Positions 1 to 8,315 of a stretch of 27,529 bases of DNA are shown one piece after another. Numbering within the stretch: position 1 is the first letter of the stretch; each line of letters opens with the position of its first letter. Origin of the DNA: Sporomusaceae bacterium UBA1887 (GTDB lineage Bacteria > Bacillota > Negativicutes > Sporomusales > DSM-15969); contig DDHB01000063.1 in assembly GCA_002337925.1 (NCBI GenBank), positions 18,274-45,802 on the forward strand, written 5' to 3'. The position numbers and the translations under genes were made by a program. The notes under the pieces were generated by a model. That model had not been told where the DNA came from. It was given only the letters and a program-made list of their open reading frames with translations, and did not search any database.

Positions 1-7
1 AGTAACA

Positions 8-733
8 TCATATGGCTTTAGCAATCAGCGGAATAAGATTAAAATATCTCCCGCCCTCAGCCTCCATCATTTTGATGTCTTCAGCCACAATGGGGTGGTA
101 ACCGGTCAGCCATTCTTTCCATGCCTGGCTGCAGCAGGACATTTCGCGGCTGACCACCATTTCAATGCCTTCGGACCTCTTCCATAAATCTTTCCACCAG
201 TCAAGAGAGTGCAGCGTTCTTTCCATCTCGCTATTCCAAAACGGCTGCATATCATCGGGAACATTTTTCCCGAATTCGTATGTTAAGCCGGGAATCGCCA
301 CGGCGATATAGCCGCCCTTTTTCACAAAAGGAATGAGCGACGGGAGCATTTGAGCCGTATCACCGAAATAATGGTAAGCGTCCACCGTAAACAACAGATC
401 AAAGTACCCGTTTGCGAAAGGTAAGCCTTTGGTCGCGTCTGCGGAAATCGGAACGGCTTTATCGTCAATCCCGATAGATTTGAAACGCTCATAGTTTTCG
501 GTTGGGGAAATCCACAAGTCGGCGGCGAAAACTTTTGCGCCATATTTCTGTGTCAGCAAAAGCGTGGAAAGACCGCAGCCACAACCGAGGTCAAGTATCC
601 GCATATTCTCATTGACGTTTAGGCATGACGCTAATTCTTCTGCTACGCGCATGGCATTAGGCCCCATCATTGTAGCTTTCAAAAACTTCAGGTTACTCTG
701 ACTGGAAATGAATTGATTTGTGAACGTATACAT
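8..733 (-). CDS. Class I SAM-dependent methyltransferase
   Basis: A 241-residue protein with a Rossmann-fold methyltransferase core. Motif I, ILDLGCGCG, is at about residues 46-54 and binds S-adenosylmethionine. An acidic residue after the second strand (AADLW, about D72) fits ribose binding, and a motif-IV-like FDLLFTVDAYHYF follows around residues 112-124. The C-terminal part is rich in Trp and probably forms the substrate pocket. The acceptor cannot be named; the family methylates small molecules and is often annotated generically. The start is well supported by a GGAGGAAG ribosome-binding site just upstream. It lies downstream of the CD3324-like regulator on the same strand, but a strong terminator separates them, so it is probably transcribed alone. 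Fold assignment is secure; substrate is unknown. Confidence 0.85.
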   Translation of the reverse strand: MYTFTNQFISSQSNLKFLKATMMGPNAMRVAEELASCLNVNENMRILDLGCGCGLSTLLLTQKYGAKVFAADLWISPTENYERFKSIGIDDKAVPISADATKGLPFANGYFDLLFTVDAYHYFGDTAQMLPSLIPFVKKGGYIAVAIPGLTYEFGKNVPDDMQPFWNSEMERTLHSLDWWKDLWKRSEGIEMVVSREMSCCSQAWKEWLTGYHPIVAEDIKMMEAEGGRYFNLIPLIAKAI

Positions 734-825
734 CGTATTCTTCCTCCGTTAATTGTTTAGCTTGCTGCTATACATCAACTATAGTAGTTACATAATTACA
801 ATGCACCCTACAAGATGATTCAGAA

Positions 826-860
826 ACAAAAAAGCGACACGGCAAAATCGCCATGTCGCT
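826..860 (-). terminator. Intrinsic terminator of the CD3324-like gene
   Basis: An 11-bp stem with one mismatch (AGCGACACGGC at 833-843, GCCATGTCGCT at 850-860) and a 6-nt loop. An A-rich run on the left becomes a U tract on the minus-strand transcript. It starts a few bases past the stop codon of the gene ending at 867. Confidence 0.8.
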
Positions 861-866
861 CCCACT

Positions 867-1142
867 TTAGCATTGGCTTTTCATATCAGCCAATATTTTG
901 TAGATTGTTTTGGGTGATAAGTAGTTACAGCATGCAATATCCTCAACAGAAAGACCTTCTTGATACTGGGATAAGATGATCTCATTGCGTTCCTGAATAT
1001 ATTGCCTGCTGTTTTTAACTTCTCCCCAGCGTTTTTTACTCTCTGCCTTTCGTGGGATATAAATATATTCACCGTCAATATACCGTTGCATTGCTTTTAA
1101 CAAACCGGCGGGAAATACACTAACTGCATTCTTGTAGCTCAT
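867..1142 (-). CDS. CD3324-like small helix-turn-helix protein
   Basis: A 91-residue protein that I recognise as a CD3324-type family, small Firmicute proteins with a Mor-like C-terminal helix-turn-helix. Visible hallmarks are the N-terminal LLKAMQRYIDGEYIYIPRK (residues 14-32), a basic KKRWGE segment, and the C-terminal HTH (about residues 60-86: GLSVEDIACCNYLSPKTIYK). It probably binds DNA as a transcription regulator, but its targets are unknown. The start has a near-perfect AGGAGGA site four bases upstream. That site lies inside a hairpin (see 1149-1230), so translation may be controlled. A terminator follows directly. Family recognition is from memory of conserved motifs. Confidence 0.75.
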   Translation of the reverse strand: MSYKNAVSVFPAGLLKAMQRYIDGEYIYIPRKAESKKRWGEVKNSRQYIQERNEIILSQYQEGLSVEDIACCNYLSPKTIYKILADMKSQC

Positions 1143-1148
1143 TATGTT

Positions 1149-1230
1149 CCTCCTAAAATTGTAGTTTTAGGATGGAGCAAAGGCTATCTCACAGCATGTT
1201 TGTTATGCGATAGCCTTTGCTCCGCATAAC
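1149..1230 (-). promoter_or_regulatory. Hairpin-rich 5' leader over the CD3324-like gene's RBS
   Basis: Three inverted repeats lie just upstream of the minus-strand start at 1142. TCCTAAAA (1151-1158) pairs with TTTTAGGA (1165-1172); in the transcript this stem includes part of the AGGAGGA ribosome-binding site. A perfect 15-bp stem pairs 1174-1188 with 1209-1223. GTTATGC (1202-1208) can pair with GCATAAC (1224-1230), which would compete with the 15-bp stem for the same bases. No clear U tract follows the long stem, so it is more likely a leader switch or a protein-binding palindrome than a plain terminator. Function is inferred. Confidence 0.45.
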
Positions 1231-1287
1231 ACCGACTCCCAATCATATAGTATGATAAGCCATCGTCCTTTCTTAAAAAAATTATCA

Positions 1288-1480
1288 TTTACAAATCTTC
1301 GAGCGTTCTATATATCCGCTCTTCCAGTACTTTATAAGTATATCTTAGTGGAAACTATTGTAAAATGCAATGAAAGTCAGACATAAAACCGCTTAGGCGG
1401 TCAGCGCAGGGAGGTTATACGAAAAATCGTTTTGGTTTGGGGGAGTTCCTGCTATTCAGTTTGCAGGAATTTTTCTTTTA
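1288..1480 (+). ncRNA. Possible short transcript ending in an intrinsic terminator
   Basis: This gene-free stretch (1143-1535) holds a promoter-like pair TTTACA (1288-1293), 17-nt spacer, TATATC (1311-1316). Near its end is a terminator: TTCCTGC (1446-1452) pairs with GCAGGAA (1463-1469), followed by a long T-rich run to 1480. A small ACCGC-ttag-GCGGT hairpin lies between at about 1388-1401. The arrangement would give a transcript of about 150 nt, either an sRNA or an attenuating leader for the DJ-1 gene 56 bases downstream. No known riboswitch class was recognised. The terminator is well supported; the promoter is not. Confidence 0.35.
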
Positions 1481-1535
1481 GATAGAATTATAAGATTAGA
1501 GGATTGACATGCATTTTGTTTACGGAGGAGATATC

Positions 1536-2114
1536 ATGAGAACATTATTATTCGCACTAAAAGGATTCGAAACTATGGAGTTTAGTGCTTTTGTTGATGT
1601 TTTGGGATGGGCGAGGAACGGATATGAATATGACGTGCCGGTTGTTACATGCGGATTTCAAAAAGAAGTGACTAGTACCTTTAACATTCCTATTTTGGTT
1701 GATAAGACAATTGATGAGATAAACGTGAACGATTATGATGCACTAGCAATTCCGGGAGGGTTTGAGGAATTCGGATTTTATGAAGAAGCCTATGATGAAC
1801 GATTTTTAAATCTAATCCAAGAATTTGACAAGCAGAAAAAAATAATTGCAACAATCTGTGTAGCTGCACTGCCTGTAGGGAAGAGCGGGGTGCTAAGGGG
1901 ACGAAAAGCCACTACATACCATTTGCGGGATGGATTTCGTCAAAAGCAGTTGAAAGAGTTTAATGTTGATGTAGTAAATGAGCCTATTGTAGTAGATCAA
2001 AACATCATTACCTCATATTGTCCGGAGACTGCTGCTGGCGTAGCTTTTAAGCTTTTAGAAGAGTTGACCTCCAGTGAAAAAATGATAATTGTAAAACATG
2101 CAATGGGATTCTAA
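1536..2114 (+). CDS. DJ-1/PfpI family protein
   Basis: A 192-residue DJ-1/PfpI-superfamily protein. The start at 1536 is chosen over the earlier in-frame ATG at 1509 because GGAGGAG ends five bases before it and the domain begins immediately. The N-terminal LLFALKGFETMEFSAFVDVL aligns with DJ-1, placing E15 as the conserved acid. AIPGG (71-75) precedes the nucleophile elbow with C108 in ATICVAALP, followed by GVLRGRKATTYH. Family members act in glyoxalase/deglycase-type chemistry, chaperone activity or proteolysis, and the sequence cannot decide which. The stop overlaps the next start (TAATG), so it is translationally coupled to the aminotransferase. Confidence 0.88.
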   Translation: MRTLLFALKGFETMEFSAFVDVLGWARNGYEYDVPVVTCGFQKEVTSTFNIPILVDKTIDEINVNDYDALAIPGGFEEFGFYEEAYDERFLNLIQEFDKQKKIIATICVAALPVGKSGVLRGRKATTYHLRDGFRQKQLKEFNVDVVNEPIVVDQNIITSYCPETAAGVAFKLLEELTSSEKMIIVKHAMGF

Positions 2115-3205
2115 TGGGCAATGGCAGTAGCCTATTAAAAAAGTTATTCAACGGAAATGGAGACAAGAATGAAGTTATGAATACTGAAGATATAATAGAT
2201 CTGAGTGTAAACACAAATCCATTAGGAATGCCGAAGTCAGCTAAACTAGCTATTACAAGAGAAATGGAGTTGTATGCACAGTATCCTGACCCCAAATGCA
2301 CCGCTTTATCTGAGAGAATCGCACAACATTATTCGGGTATATCTGCCAAGCAAGTTTTATGCGTCAGTGGGGTGGATGATGCGATCTACCGGATTATAGC
2401 TGCACAACAACCAAGAAAAGCACTTATACTGGCTCCTACCTATGAAGACTATGAAGGCGCATTACGTAATGCGGGATGCGCTGTGACATATCATTTTTTG
2501 CAAAAGGAAGAAAAATATCAAACTACAGAAACTATTTTAGATTCATTAACTCATGATATAGATATGTTTTTTTTATGCAATCCGAATAATCCAACCGGAC
2601 AAGTCATTGAGAGGAAATTACTCAATCAGATAGTAGATAAGTGCCAAGAGAATGGAACTATTTTGGTTGTAGACGAGAGTTTCATTGGGTTCTTGGATAA
2701 GCCAGAAGAATATACGGCCAAAGGGCTGATTCATGCATATACTAATCTTATCATTTTAGATGGATTTACTAAACTATATGCTATGCCGGGGCTGCGGTTA
2801 GGGTTTTGCATATCTAATAATGAAGAATTGTTAGGCAAAATATTTGCAGCAGGACAGCCTTGGAATGTATCTACTCCAGCACAAGTAGCTGGGATTGCGG
2901 CATTAAAAGATAAAAAATATTTAAAAGAAACTCAGGAGGTAATTCTGACAGAAAAGAAGTGGTTGCTCAACGAATTAAGCAAATTGAAAATTGAAGTATG
3001 GGGTAGTTGCGCTAATTATTTATTTTTCCCAGCGCCTTTTCCTAATACGCGAAAGCTTTTACGAGAAGATAATATACTTTTGCGAAATTGTGAAAACTTC
3101 GTTGGGTTAAACGGAGAATTTTGCCGCATTGCAATTAGAACCCATCACGAAAATGAGGAATTTATTGCTGCCATTCGCAGGCATGTTATTTCAGGAGAGC
3201 ATTAA
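2114..3205 (+). CDS. PLP-dependent aminotransferase, HisC/CobD-like
   Basis: A 363-residue fold-type I PLP enzyme of the histidinol-phosphate aminotransferase / threonine-phosphate decarboxylase group. Visible motifs are DLSVNTNPLG (29-38), YPDP (57-60), NPNNPTG (156-162), VVDESF with D187, the Schiff-base lysine K220 in DGFTKLYAMPG, and R228 in LRLGF. Length is normal for the group. It starts one base inside the stop of the DJ-1 gene, so coupling is likely; M22 at 2177 is an alternative start because the first 25 residues are poorly conserved in character. No cobalamin or histidine genes lie nearby, so I do not assign CobD or HisC. Amino-acid or amino-phosphate transamination is the safe statement. 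Confidence 0.85.
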   Translation: MGNGSSLLKKLFNGNGDKNEVMNTEDIIDLSVNTNPLGMPKSAKLAITREMELYAQYPDPKCTALSERIAQHYSGISAKQVLCVSGVDDAIYRIIAAQQPRKALILAPTYEDYEGALRNAGCAVTYHFLQKEEKYQTTETILDSLTHDIDMFFLCNPNNPTGQVIERKLLNQIVDKCQENGTILVVDESFIGFLDKPEEYTAKGLIHAYTNLIILDGFTKLYAMPGLRLGFCISNNEELLGKIFAAGQPWNVSTPAQVAGIAALKDKKYLKETQEVILTEKKWLLNELSKLKIEVWGSCANYLFFPAPFPNTRKLLREDNILLRNCENFVGLNGEFCRIAIRTHHENEEFIAAIRRHVISGEH

Positions 3206-3371
3206 TAGTCAAGCGGGGTATTGCCAATCCGTAATAAAGCAGACTCGCAACGAAGAATCCTACTCAGAAAGCCTGGACTGGATCGAGAGGAATAGGTTCC
3301 GGGGGTAGAGGGTATGGCAGGAGTTATTTTACACTTAGAAGGCAATAATAGAACTAAAGAAAGGTGGTAGA

Positions 3372-3644
3372 ATGATGAAAAGCGTTACTGTACTGATAAC
3401 AGATTGGTGTCCACATTGTAAAAGAGCAATTGATTGGATTGATGAAGTAAAGCAAGAAAACCCGAAATATAAAGATATCAAAGTGGAAATCATTGATGAA
3501 GAGAAGAATACTGAAATTGCAAAGCAATACGATTATTATTATGTTCCAACTTATTATGTAGAAAAGCGTAAAATTTTTGAAGGTGGCACTACTAAAGATA
3601 TTGTACGTAAAGTATTTGAAGAAGCCATTAAAACGGATATCTAA
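3372..3644 (+). CDS. Small thioredoxin/glutaredoxin-fold protein with CPHC motif
   Basis: A 90-residue single-domain thiol-redox protein. The active-site CPHC follows the first strand (VLITDWCPHCKRA, about residues 7-19). The cis-proline loop VPTYYV lies near residues 58-63, and EGGTT follows in the last strand region. CPHC is the dithiol type found in DsbA-like and some bacterial glutaredoxin-like proteins. There is no signal peptide, so it is cytoplasmic and probably reduces disulfides or passes electrons to a partner. Two adjacent ATGs (3372 and 3375) follow an AAAGGTGG site. A hairpin follows the stop codon, making it monocistronic or the last gene of a unit. Confidence 0.82.
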   Translation: MMKSVTVLITDWCPHCKRAIDWIDEVKQENPKYKDIKVEIIDEEKNTEIAKQYDYYYVPTYYVEKRKIFEGGTTKDIVRKVFEEAIKTDI

Positions 3645-3648
3645 ATAG

Positions 3649-3687
3649 AAACTCCTGCTGAATTCTGTATGAATATGGCAGGAGTTT
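3649..3687 (+). terminator. Hairpin after the thiol-redox gene
   Basis: A perfect 10-bp stem, AAACTCCTGC (3649-3658) with GCAGGAGTTT (3678-3687), lies five bases past the stop codon. The following T run is short and interrupted, so termination may be partial. The CTCCTG/CAGGAG core recurs in the hairpin after the recombinase (17610-17651) and, shortened, at 1446-1469. Confidence 0.6.
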
Positions 3688-3813
3688 GAGCTTTTATATC
3701 AAAGCAACTTCCTACGATCTACATAAATATTACGGCAGACTAAGTAGAATAGAGAAGTTTAGCATTGTTACGCCTAATGTCATCGAGAGAAAAATGATAA
3801 GGGAAATGACAAT

Positions 3814-4344
3814 ATGAGAACTTTAGTGATATATAAATCAAACACTGGTTTTGTTAAAAAATATGCCGAATGGATTTCTCAAGAATTATCTGCTGATATG
3901 ATTGAGGTTTCAAGGGTTAATCCATCCGTACTGCCATTCTATGATACCGTAATTTACGGTGGCAGTTTACATGCTGTTGGTATTATTGGACTTGATTTCA
4001 TAAAGAAAAATCTAGGTAAGCATAAAGACAAAAAGGTGATTGTATTTGCAACCGGGGCAACGCCTTACCGGGAGGAAACTATAAAGGAAGTGCGGGATAA
4101 AAACTTTACTCCCGAAGAACAGGAATATATCAAATTTTTTTATCTGCGGGGCGGTTTTGATTTCAATAAACTAAAGCTATTGGACAAGCTTCTCATGACT
4201 ATTCTGTGGGTAAAAATAAAAATAAAAAAGCAAAATGAATTGACCCATGATGAAAAGGGCATGTTGGAAACTTATGGTAAGCCTGCCGACTTCACAAAAA
4301 AAGAATATATAAAACCGTTGGTGGATTGCGTGAATTCGTGCTAA
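3814..4344 (+). CDS. Flavodoxin-domain protein (HemG-like)
   Basis: A 176-residue flavodoxin-fold protein of the type related to protoporphyrinogen dehydrogenase HemG. The N-terminal strand and phosphate loop, LVIYKSNTGFVKKYAEWI (about 4-21), would hold FMN phosphate. VIYGGSLHAVGIIG (about 47-60) and VIVFATGATPYRE (about 75-87) are the expected flavin-contact strands. It likely transfers electrons as a soluble FMN protein; the HemG role is only one possibility and no heme genes are adjacent. The start follows AAGGGA with nine-base spacing. It stands alone between the hairpin at 3649-3687 and the dehydrogenase gene. Confidence 0.8.
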   Translation: MRTLVIYKSNTGFVKKYAEWISQELSADMIEVSRVNPSVLPFYDTVIYGGSLHAVGIIGLDFIKKNLGKHKDKKVIVFATGATPYREETIKEVRDKNFTPEEQEYIKFFYLRGGFDFNKLKLLDKLLMTILWVKIKIKKQNELTHDEKGMLETYGKPADFTKKEYIKPLVDCVNSC

Positions 4345-4384
4345 TTGTGCATCATTATTGCTTGCCGATTTATTTAACCGAACA

Positions 4385-4406
4385 CTTATATTTGTAATTA
4401 TATAAG
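4385..4406. promoter_or_regulatory. Inverted repeat upstream of the zinc dehydrogenase gene
   Basis: CTTATAT (4385-4391) and ATATAAG (4400-4406) form a 7-bp inverted repeat with an 8-nt centre, 48 bases before the dehydrogenase start. It could be an operator, but AT-rich palindromes arise easily by chance here. Confidence 0.25.
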
Positions 4407-4453
4407 CGAAATATATAGTAACAAATATTTACTAATCGGAGCAGGAGGAAGAA

Positions 4454-5638
4454 ATGAAAGCAGTTGTTTATCATAAGCCCTATCAGCTTTCCTTAGAAAA
4501 AGTAAAGGATGCTGAAATCCAGGATGACCGGGAAATGCTTATACGTGTAACCTCGACTGCCATATGTGGCTCGGATCTACATATTTATCATGGGTTACAA
4601 CCTATGCTTCATGATGGACTTATTCCAGGCCATGAGTTTATGGGGATTGTTGAAGAGGTGGGAAAAGACGTCAAACGCTGGAAACGAGGAGATAGAGTTT
4701 TAGTTCCATTTCCTATTTCCTGCGGTGAATGCATTATGTGTCAATCGAAGCTGTGGAGCCACTGCGAGCGCTCAAATGAGAATGGTGAAATTGCAGCTGT
4801 ATTTGGACATGGGGATTTCTATGGCGGTTTTCAAGGTGGACAAGCTGAGTATGTACGTGTTCCGTATGCTGATGTTAGTCCATTAGCAGTCCCAGATGAA
4901 TTAACTGATGAGCAGGCATTATTTGTAACCGATATACTGCCTACCGCCTACTGGATTGTTGATGTATCCGGAGTAAAACCAGGTGATTCAGTAGCTGTCT
5001 TCGGTTGTGGCCCGGTGGGTATTCTTGCGCAGCGGTGTGCTATTTTTAAAGGTGCCCGTCGTGTTTATGCAGTAGATCAGGTTCCTTATCGCTTGGAATA
5101 TGCCAAAAAGTTAAATCCGGGAGTAGAAACGATTAATTTCCGCGATCATGATGACCCTGGTGAAGTAATTCGAGAATTAACGGGTGGACGTGGAGTTGAT
5201 GTTGCAATTGATGCTGTTGGTTTTGAGTCGGAGCCAACAGACTCTATTGTATCGGCAATGGTTGGAATGAAGCGTATGGGGATCCCACCTTTGCCGGGGA
5301 CTCGGCCGGAAGATCAGCCGGCAGTCGCTTCTGTTTCCGCTATTAACTGGGAAGTTAAAGCGTTGCGGCATGGAGGAAGTTTAGGCTTAGCTGGTGTGTA
5401 TGGAGCGAAGGCAGATGGGTTCCCAATAGGTGATATATTTGCAAAAGGACTCAAGATTCAGTGTGGCCAGGCATTAGTGCAAAATTATACGGATGAATTG
5501 ATGCAACTAATCCAGCAAGGGAAACTGCGTGCAGATGATATTATTACACATCGTCTGAGCTTAGATGAGGCAATGATTGGGTATGAAAAATTTGGTCGCC
5601 GTATTGATAACTGTCTAAAAGTAGTAATGCACCCGTAA
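4454..5638 (+). CDS. Zinc-dependent dehydrogenase, formaldehyde dehydrogenase-like
   Basis: A 394-residue medium-chain zinc dehydrogenase. Catalytic-zinc candidates are C38 (AICGSDLH), H60-E61 (GHEFMGIVEEVG) and D160 (TDILPTAYW). The four structural-zinc cysteines are C90, C93, C96 and C104. The NAD-binding GCGPVG is at 184-189. The length and the TDILPTAYW motif resemble glutathione-independent formaldehyde dehydrogenase (398 residues in Pseudomonas) and Bacillus AdhB-like enzymes. It probably oxidises formaldehyde or another short aldehyde/alcohol with NAD(P). The start has a strong GGAGGAAG site. A long bidirectional terminator follows, so it is probably a single-gene unit. The substrate is inferred. 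Confidence 0.85.
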   Translation: MKAVVYHKPYQLSLEKVKDAEIQDDREMLIRVTSTAICGSDLHIYHGLQPMLHDGLIPGHEFMGIVEEVGKDVKRWKRGDRVLVPFPISCGECIMCQSKLWSHCERSNENGEIAAVFGHGDFYGGFQGGQAEYVRVPYADVSPLAVPDELTDEQALFVTDILPTAYWIVDVSGVKPGDSVAVFGCGPVGILAQRCAIFKGARRVYAVDQVPYRLEYAKKLNPGVETINFRDHDDPGEVIRELTGGRGVDVAIDAVGFESEPTDSIVSAMVGMKRMGIPPLPGTRPEDQPAVASVSAINWEVKALRHGGSLGLAGVYGAKADGFPIGDIFAKGLKIQCGQALVQNYTDELMQLIQQGKLRADDIITHRLSLDEAMIGYEKFGRRIDNCLKVVMHP

Positions 5639-5657
5639 AAGCATAAAGGTAAACAAA

Positions 5658-5695
5658 AGAGCACCTCCATACCTTTCGAAGTATGGAGGTGCTCT
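5658..5695. terminator. Bidirectional terminator between convergent genes
   Basis: A perfect 15-bp stem (5658-5672 with 5681-5695) and an 8-nt loop. It has A-rich sequence on the left and TTTG on the right, so it can stop the plus-strand dehydrogenase transcript and the minus-strand drug-module transcript ending at 5762. Confidence 0.85.
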
Positions 5696-5761
5696 TTGTG
5701 GGAGCATTCCTAATCGCAAATTGCCTTTGATCTGACTTCACAAAGCACAAAAATGGAATTG

Positions 5762-8299
5762 CTAGACAGTTATGATTCCTTTTGTGCCATCTACACGTAC
5801 CGTTTGTCCATCTTTTAAAATAGTTGTGATGCCCGGTATATCTACTATGCAGGGTAGGCCATATTCCCGCGAGACAATTGCAGCATGGGAACCTGCGCTT
5901 CCGATTTCAGTGACTACCGCGGATGCTAACCTAAAAAGTGGAGTCCAAACTGGAGCCGTATAGGGTGACACAAGAATATCTCCCTTTTTTAATTTATGGA
6001 ATTCTGATGGTCCTCTTACTATGCAGACTGGACCTTCATACACTCCGCGACTTGCAGAGATCCCCTTAATTTCATTTGGATTCACAATATTTTTAGCTTG
6101 CTTTGCTTTTTTATTAAAGACAGGAAACGATCCGGTAGCTATCATCCAGTGAATACCCTTTTCATGGGCAGCATAGACCTTTTTATAAGCACTTTCCCTT
6201 TTGGCAATCTTTCCTTTAAGATCTAATTGTCCCGCTGCGACAGGCCCTAATTCTTCCAAGAAAAGAAAGAATATATCATTCGCTTCGGATAGAATACCTT
6301 TTTCTTCAAGCATAGTTCCAAGTTTTAAACTTAATCTACGCACACAAGAGGTGAGCTTTTCTATATAAAACAAACCTTCTTCTCGAATGATCACTCCTTC
6401 TCTGGCTAAATCAAGTATTGTAAGGAAGTTGTCATATTGTTTTTTATTTAGCACTTTCTTGATTTCATTCTTTGCCTCTTCAAGGGCAATTTCTTGCTTT
6501 TTAAAACTTGCCTCGGAATGGAACAGCTCGTTGTCACTCACTAATGAATCAATGAGGTTATAAATGACTTCCGGCTTTTCTCGCCATGTATAGGCTGATA
6601 GGGTAGGAGCCATACTTGCCGAAGGCCTATCGCCGTATTCTGCTAAAAATGCATCAAACTCATTTTTAAATTCAGAGCTGTCTTTTCCATACAAAGCTGC
6701 TGCATGGGCAACTTTGACCAGTGATTTATTCTGTAGAGCCGTTCTGAAAGGCAATGCTTTAAGGAGATTTTCTTTCACCTCTTCTTTCCGTTTTTTTCCT
6801 ACCGCTTTTTTGATTAAATAATCAAACTTTAAGTCGATAACGATATTCGGTACGAAGTCAGATATCCTTTTTTGAAAAAGAACTCCCATTTCCGCTACTG
6901 CCTGTTCCATCAACTTTGCTAGTTTGACTGCATCCGTTGTATTCTCTCCCTCTTCATCCATTCTCTTAATCCACAAATCTATTTCGCTAGATAAGGATTG
7001 CCAAAAAAGCCGGATGTCCATGGTGTATTCTTTAATGAGTAATTTTGGTATTTTCCATAGCATAGCAGGGGAGAATTCCGCTTGTTTAAGATCAATAGCA
7101 ACACAGCCACTCTCTCTTTCGATAGGTCTCATCGGACTCTTAGGCAGACTAAAGCCGACCTCGTTGTGCAAATAACTATCAAAGCCTTGATAACAGGAAC
7201 AAATGTAAGCGAAATCCAACGGTGTCGGAGGTTCCGAACAATGTTCCATAGCGCTTTGCAAGCCCCAAGGAGCTTTTTTACCCTGGAAAATGATTTGATC
7301 ATCAGGGCCTAAAATATCCGTATCTTCAGGGTCGGATAACTCAGTGGTGATTGGTCTGGCTTGCAGCATATAGATTTTGCCTTGTGAAAGAGCCCACTCT
7401 GTATCCATCGGGCATCCGTAATGCTGCTCGACCGCTTTAGCAAGGTCGGTCAATTGCTGAAATTCACGGTTGCCAAGGCAGAATTCTTTCCGCTTTTTCA
7501 ATGGAACTTCTTCTAGCATCGTGCCATTTTTGCTTAGCAAAATTCTTATTTCTTTGGAACCTAAAATTTGTTCTTTGACGCTTCCAGATTTAGATAAGAT
7601 GAAGGTATCTGGCGTTATTTGTCCGCTTACAATCGATTCTCCCAAGCCGTATCCAGCGCTAATCAGCATTTCATCCCGTCTGCCATTGACCGGATTTGCC
7701 GTGAACATGACTCCAGCAGCCTCAGCATCGATCATTAATTGGACAACAGCAGCCAAGTCTACCTTGAGATGTTCAAATCCCATGCTAATGCGATAGGATA
7801 TGGCCTGCGACGACCAGAGACTGGCCCAACACTTTTTTATATGCCTAATGATCTCATCGATTCCGCAAATACCGAGATAGGTTTCATGCTGTCCCGCAAA
7901 AGATGCAGAGGGTAAATCTTCAGCTGTAGCGCTTGAACGGACTGCAACCATTAACTCGGATTGGTTGCGTAGTTCTTTAGAAAAACTAGCGTATGCCCTT
8001 TTTACGTCTTCTTGCACCTCGTTAGGCATAGGAGACTCTTCAATCCAGGTAGAAATGCATTGACTAGCCTCAGTTATAGCAGCAATATCATTCTCAGCGA
8101 TGTTTTCCAGTTTAGCTTTTATCAGCTCTTTCAGATTTGCAGCTTCCAGGTGCTTTCGATAAGCTGCTACTGTGATTACGAATCCAGGTGGAACGGGAAG
8201 CCCTGCTTGAATTAAAACCCCTAGATTTGCACCCTTGCCGCCTGCAATTGATAAAAATTCTTTATTTAGTCCCTTTAAATCATTTGTATATCTTGTCAT
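5762..8299 (-). CDS. Rifampin phosphotransferase / YvkC-like dikinase-family enzyme
   Basis: About 845 residues. The N-terminal third is a pyruvate-phosphate-dikinase-type ATP-grasp domain (GGKGANLGVLIQAGLPVPPG near residues 20-39; VRSSATAEDLPSASFAGQHET; LQARPIT at its end). A long central domain follows, and the swivelling phosphohistidine domain is at the extreme C-terminus, with the catalytic His (about H805) in SAGSHAAIVSREYGLP. There is no PEP-binding barrel after the His domain. That order matches rifampin phosphotransferases and Bacillus YvkC, not PEP synthase. It may phosphorylate a rifamycin or other small molecule using ATP's beta phosphate. The ATG at 8299 is preferred: AAGGAG lies eight bases upstream of it, whereas the GTG at 8308 abuts that site. 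It follows the MFS gene by a short gap, implying one operon. Confidence 0.8.
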   Translation of the reverse strand: MTRYTNDLKGLNKEFLSIAGGKGANLGVLIQAGLPVPPGFVITVAAYRKHLEAANLKELIKAKLENIAENDIAAITEASQCISTWIEESPMPNEVQEDVKRAYASFSKELRNQSELMVAVRSSATAEDLPSASFAGQHETYLGICGIDEIIRHIKKCWASLWSSQAISYRISMGFEHLKVDLAAVVQLMIDAEAAGVMFTANPVNGRRDEMLISAGYGLGESIVSGQITPDTFILSKSGSVKEQILGSKEIRILLSKNGTMLEEVPLKKRKEFCLGNREFQQLTDLAKAVEQHYGCPMDTEWALSQGKIYMLQARPITTELSDPEDTDILGPDDQIIFQGKKAPWGLQSAMEHCSEPPTPLDFAYICSCYQGFDSYLHNEVGFSLPKSPMRPIERESGCVAIDLKQAEFSPAMLWKIPKLLIKEYTMDIRLFWQSLSSEIDLWIKRMDEEGENTTDAVKLAKLMEQAVAEMGVLFQKRISDFVPNIVIDLKFDYLIKKAVGKKRKEEVKENLLKALPFRTALQNKSLVKVAHAAALYGKDSSEFKNEFDAFLAEYGDRPSASMAPTLSAYTWREKPEVIYNLIDSLVSDNELFHSEASFKKQEIALEEAKNEIKKVLNKKQYDNFLTILDLAREGVIIREEGLFYIEKLTSCVRRLSLKLGTMLEEKGILSEANDIFFLFLEELGPVAAGQLDLKGKIAKRESAYKKVYAAHEKGIHWMIATGSFPVFNKKAKQAKNIVNPNEIKGISASRGVYEGPVCIVRGPSEFHKLKKGDILVSPYTAPVWTPLFRLASAVVTEIGSAGSHAAIVSREYGLPCIVDIPGITTILKDGQTVRVDGTKGIITV

Positions 8300-8315
8300 A
8301 TACCTCACTCCTTTT

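Noticed and set aside
322..543. Open frame inside the methyltransferase gene on the same strand
   Set aside because: It lies within a clearly coding gene in another frame, with no ribosome-binding site or recognisable motif.
5762..8308. PEP synthase assignment and GTG start at 8308
   Set aside because: The phosphohistidine domain is C-terminal with no PEP-binding domain after it, unlike PEP synthase; the GTG abuts the ribosome-binding site, whereas the ATG at 8299 is well spaced.
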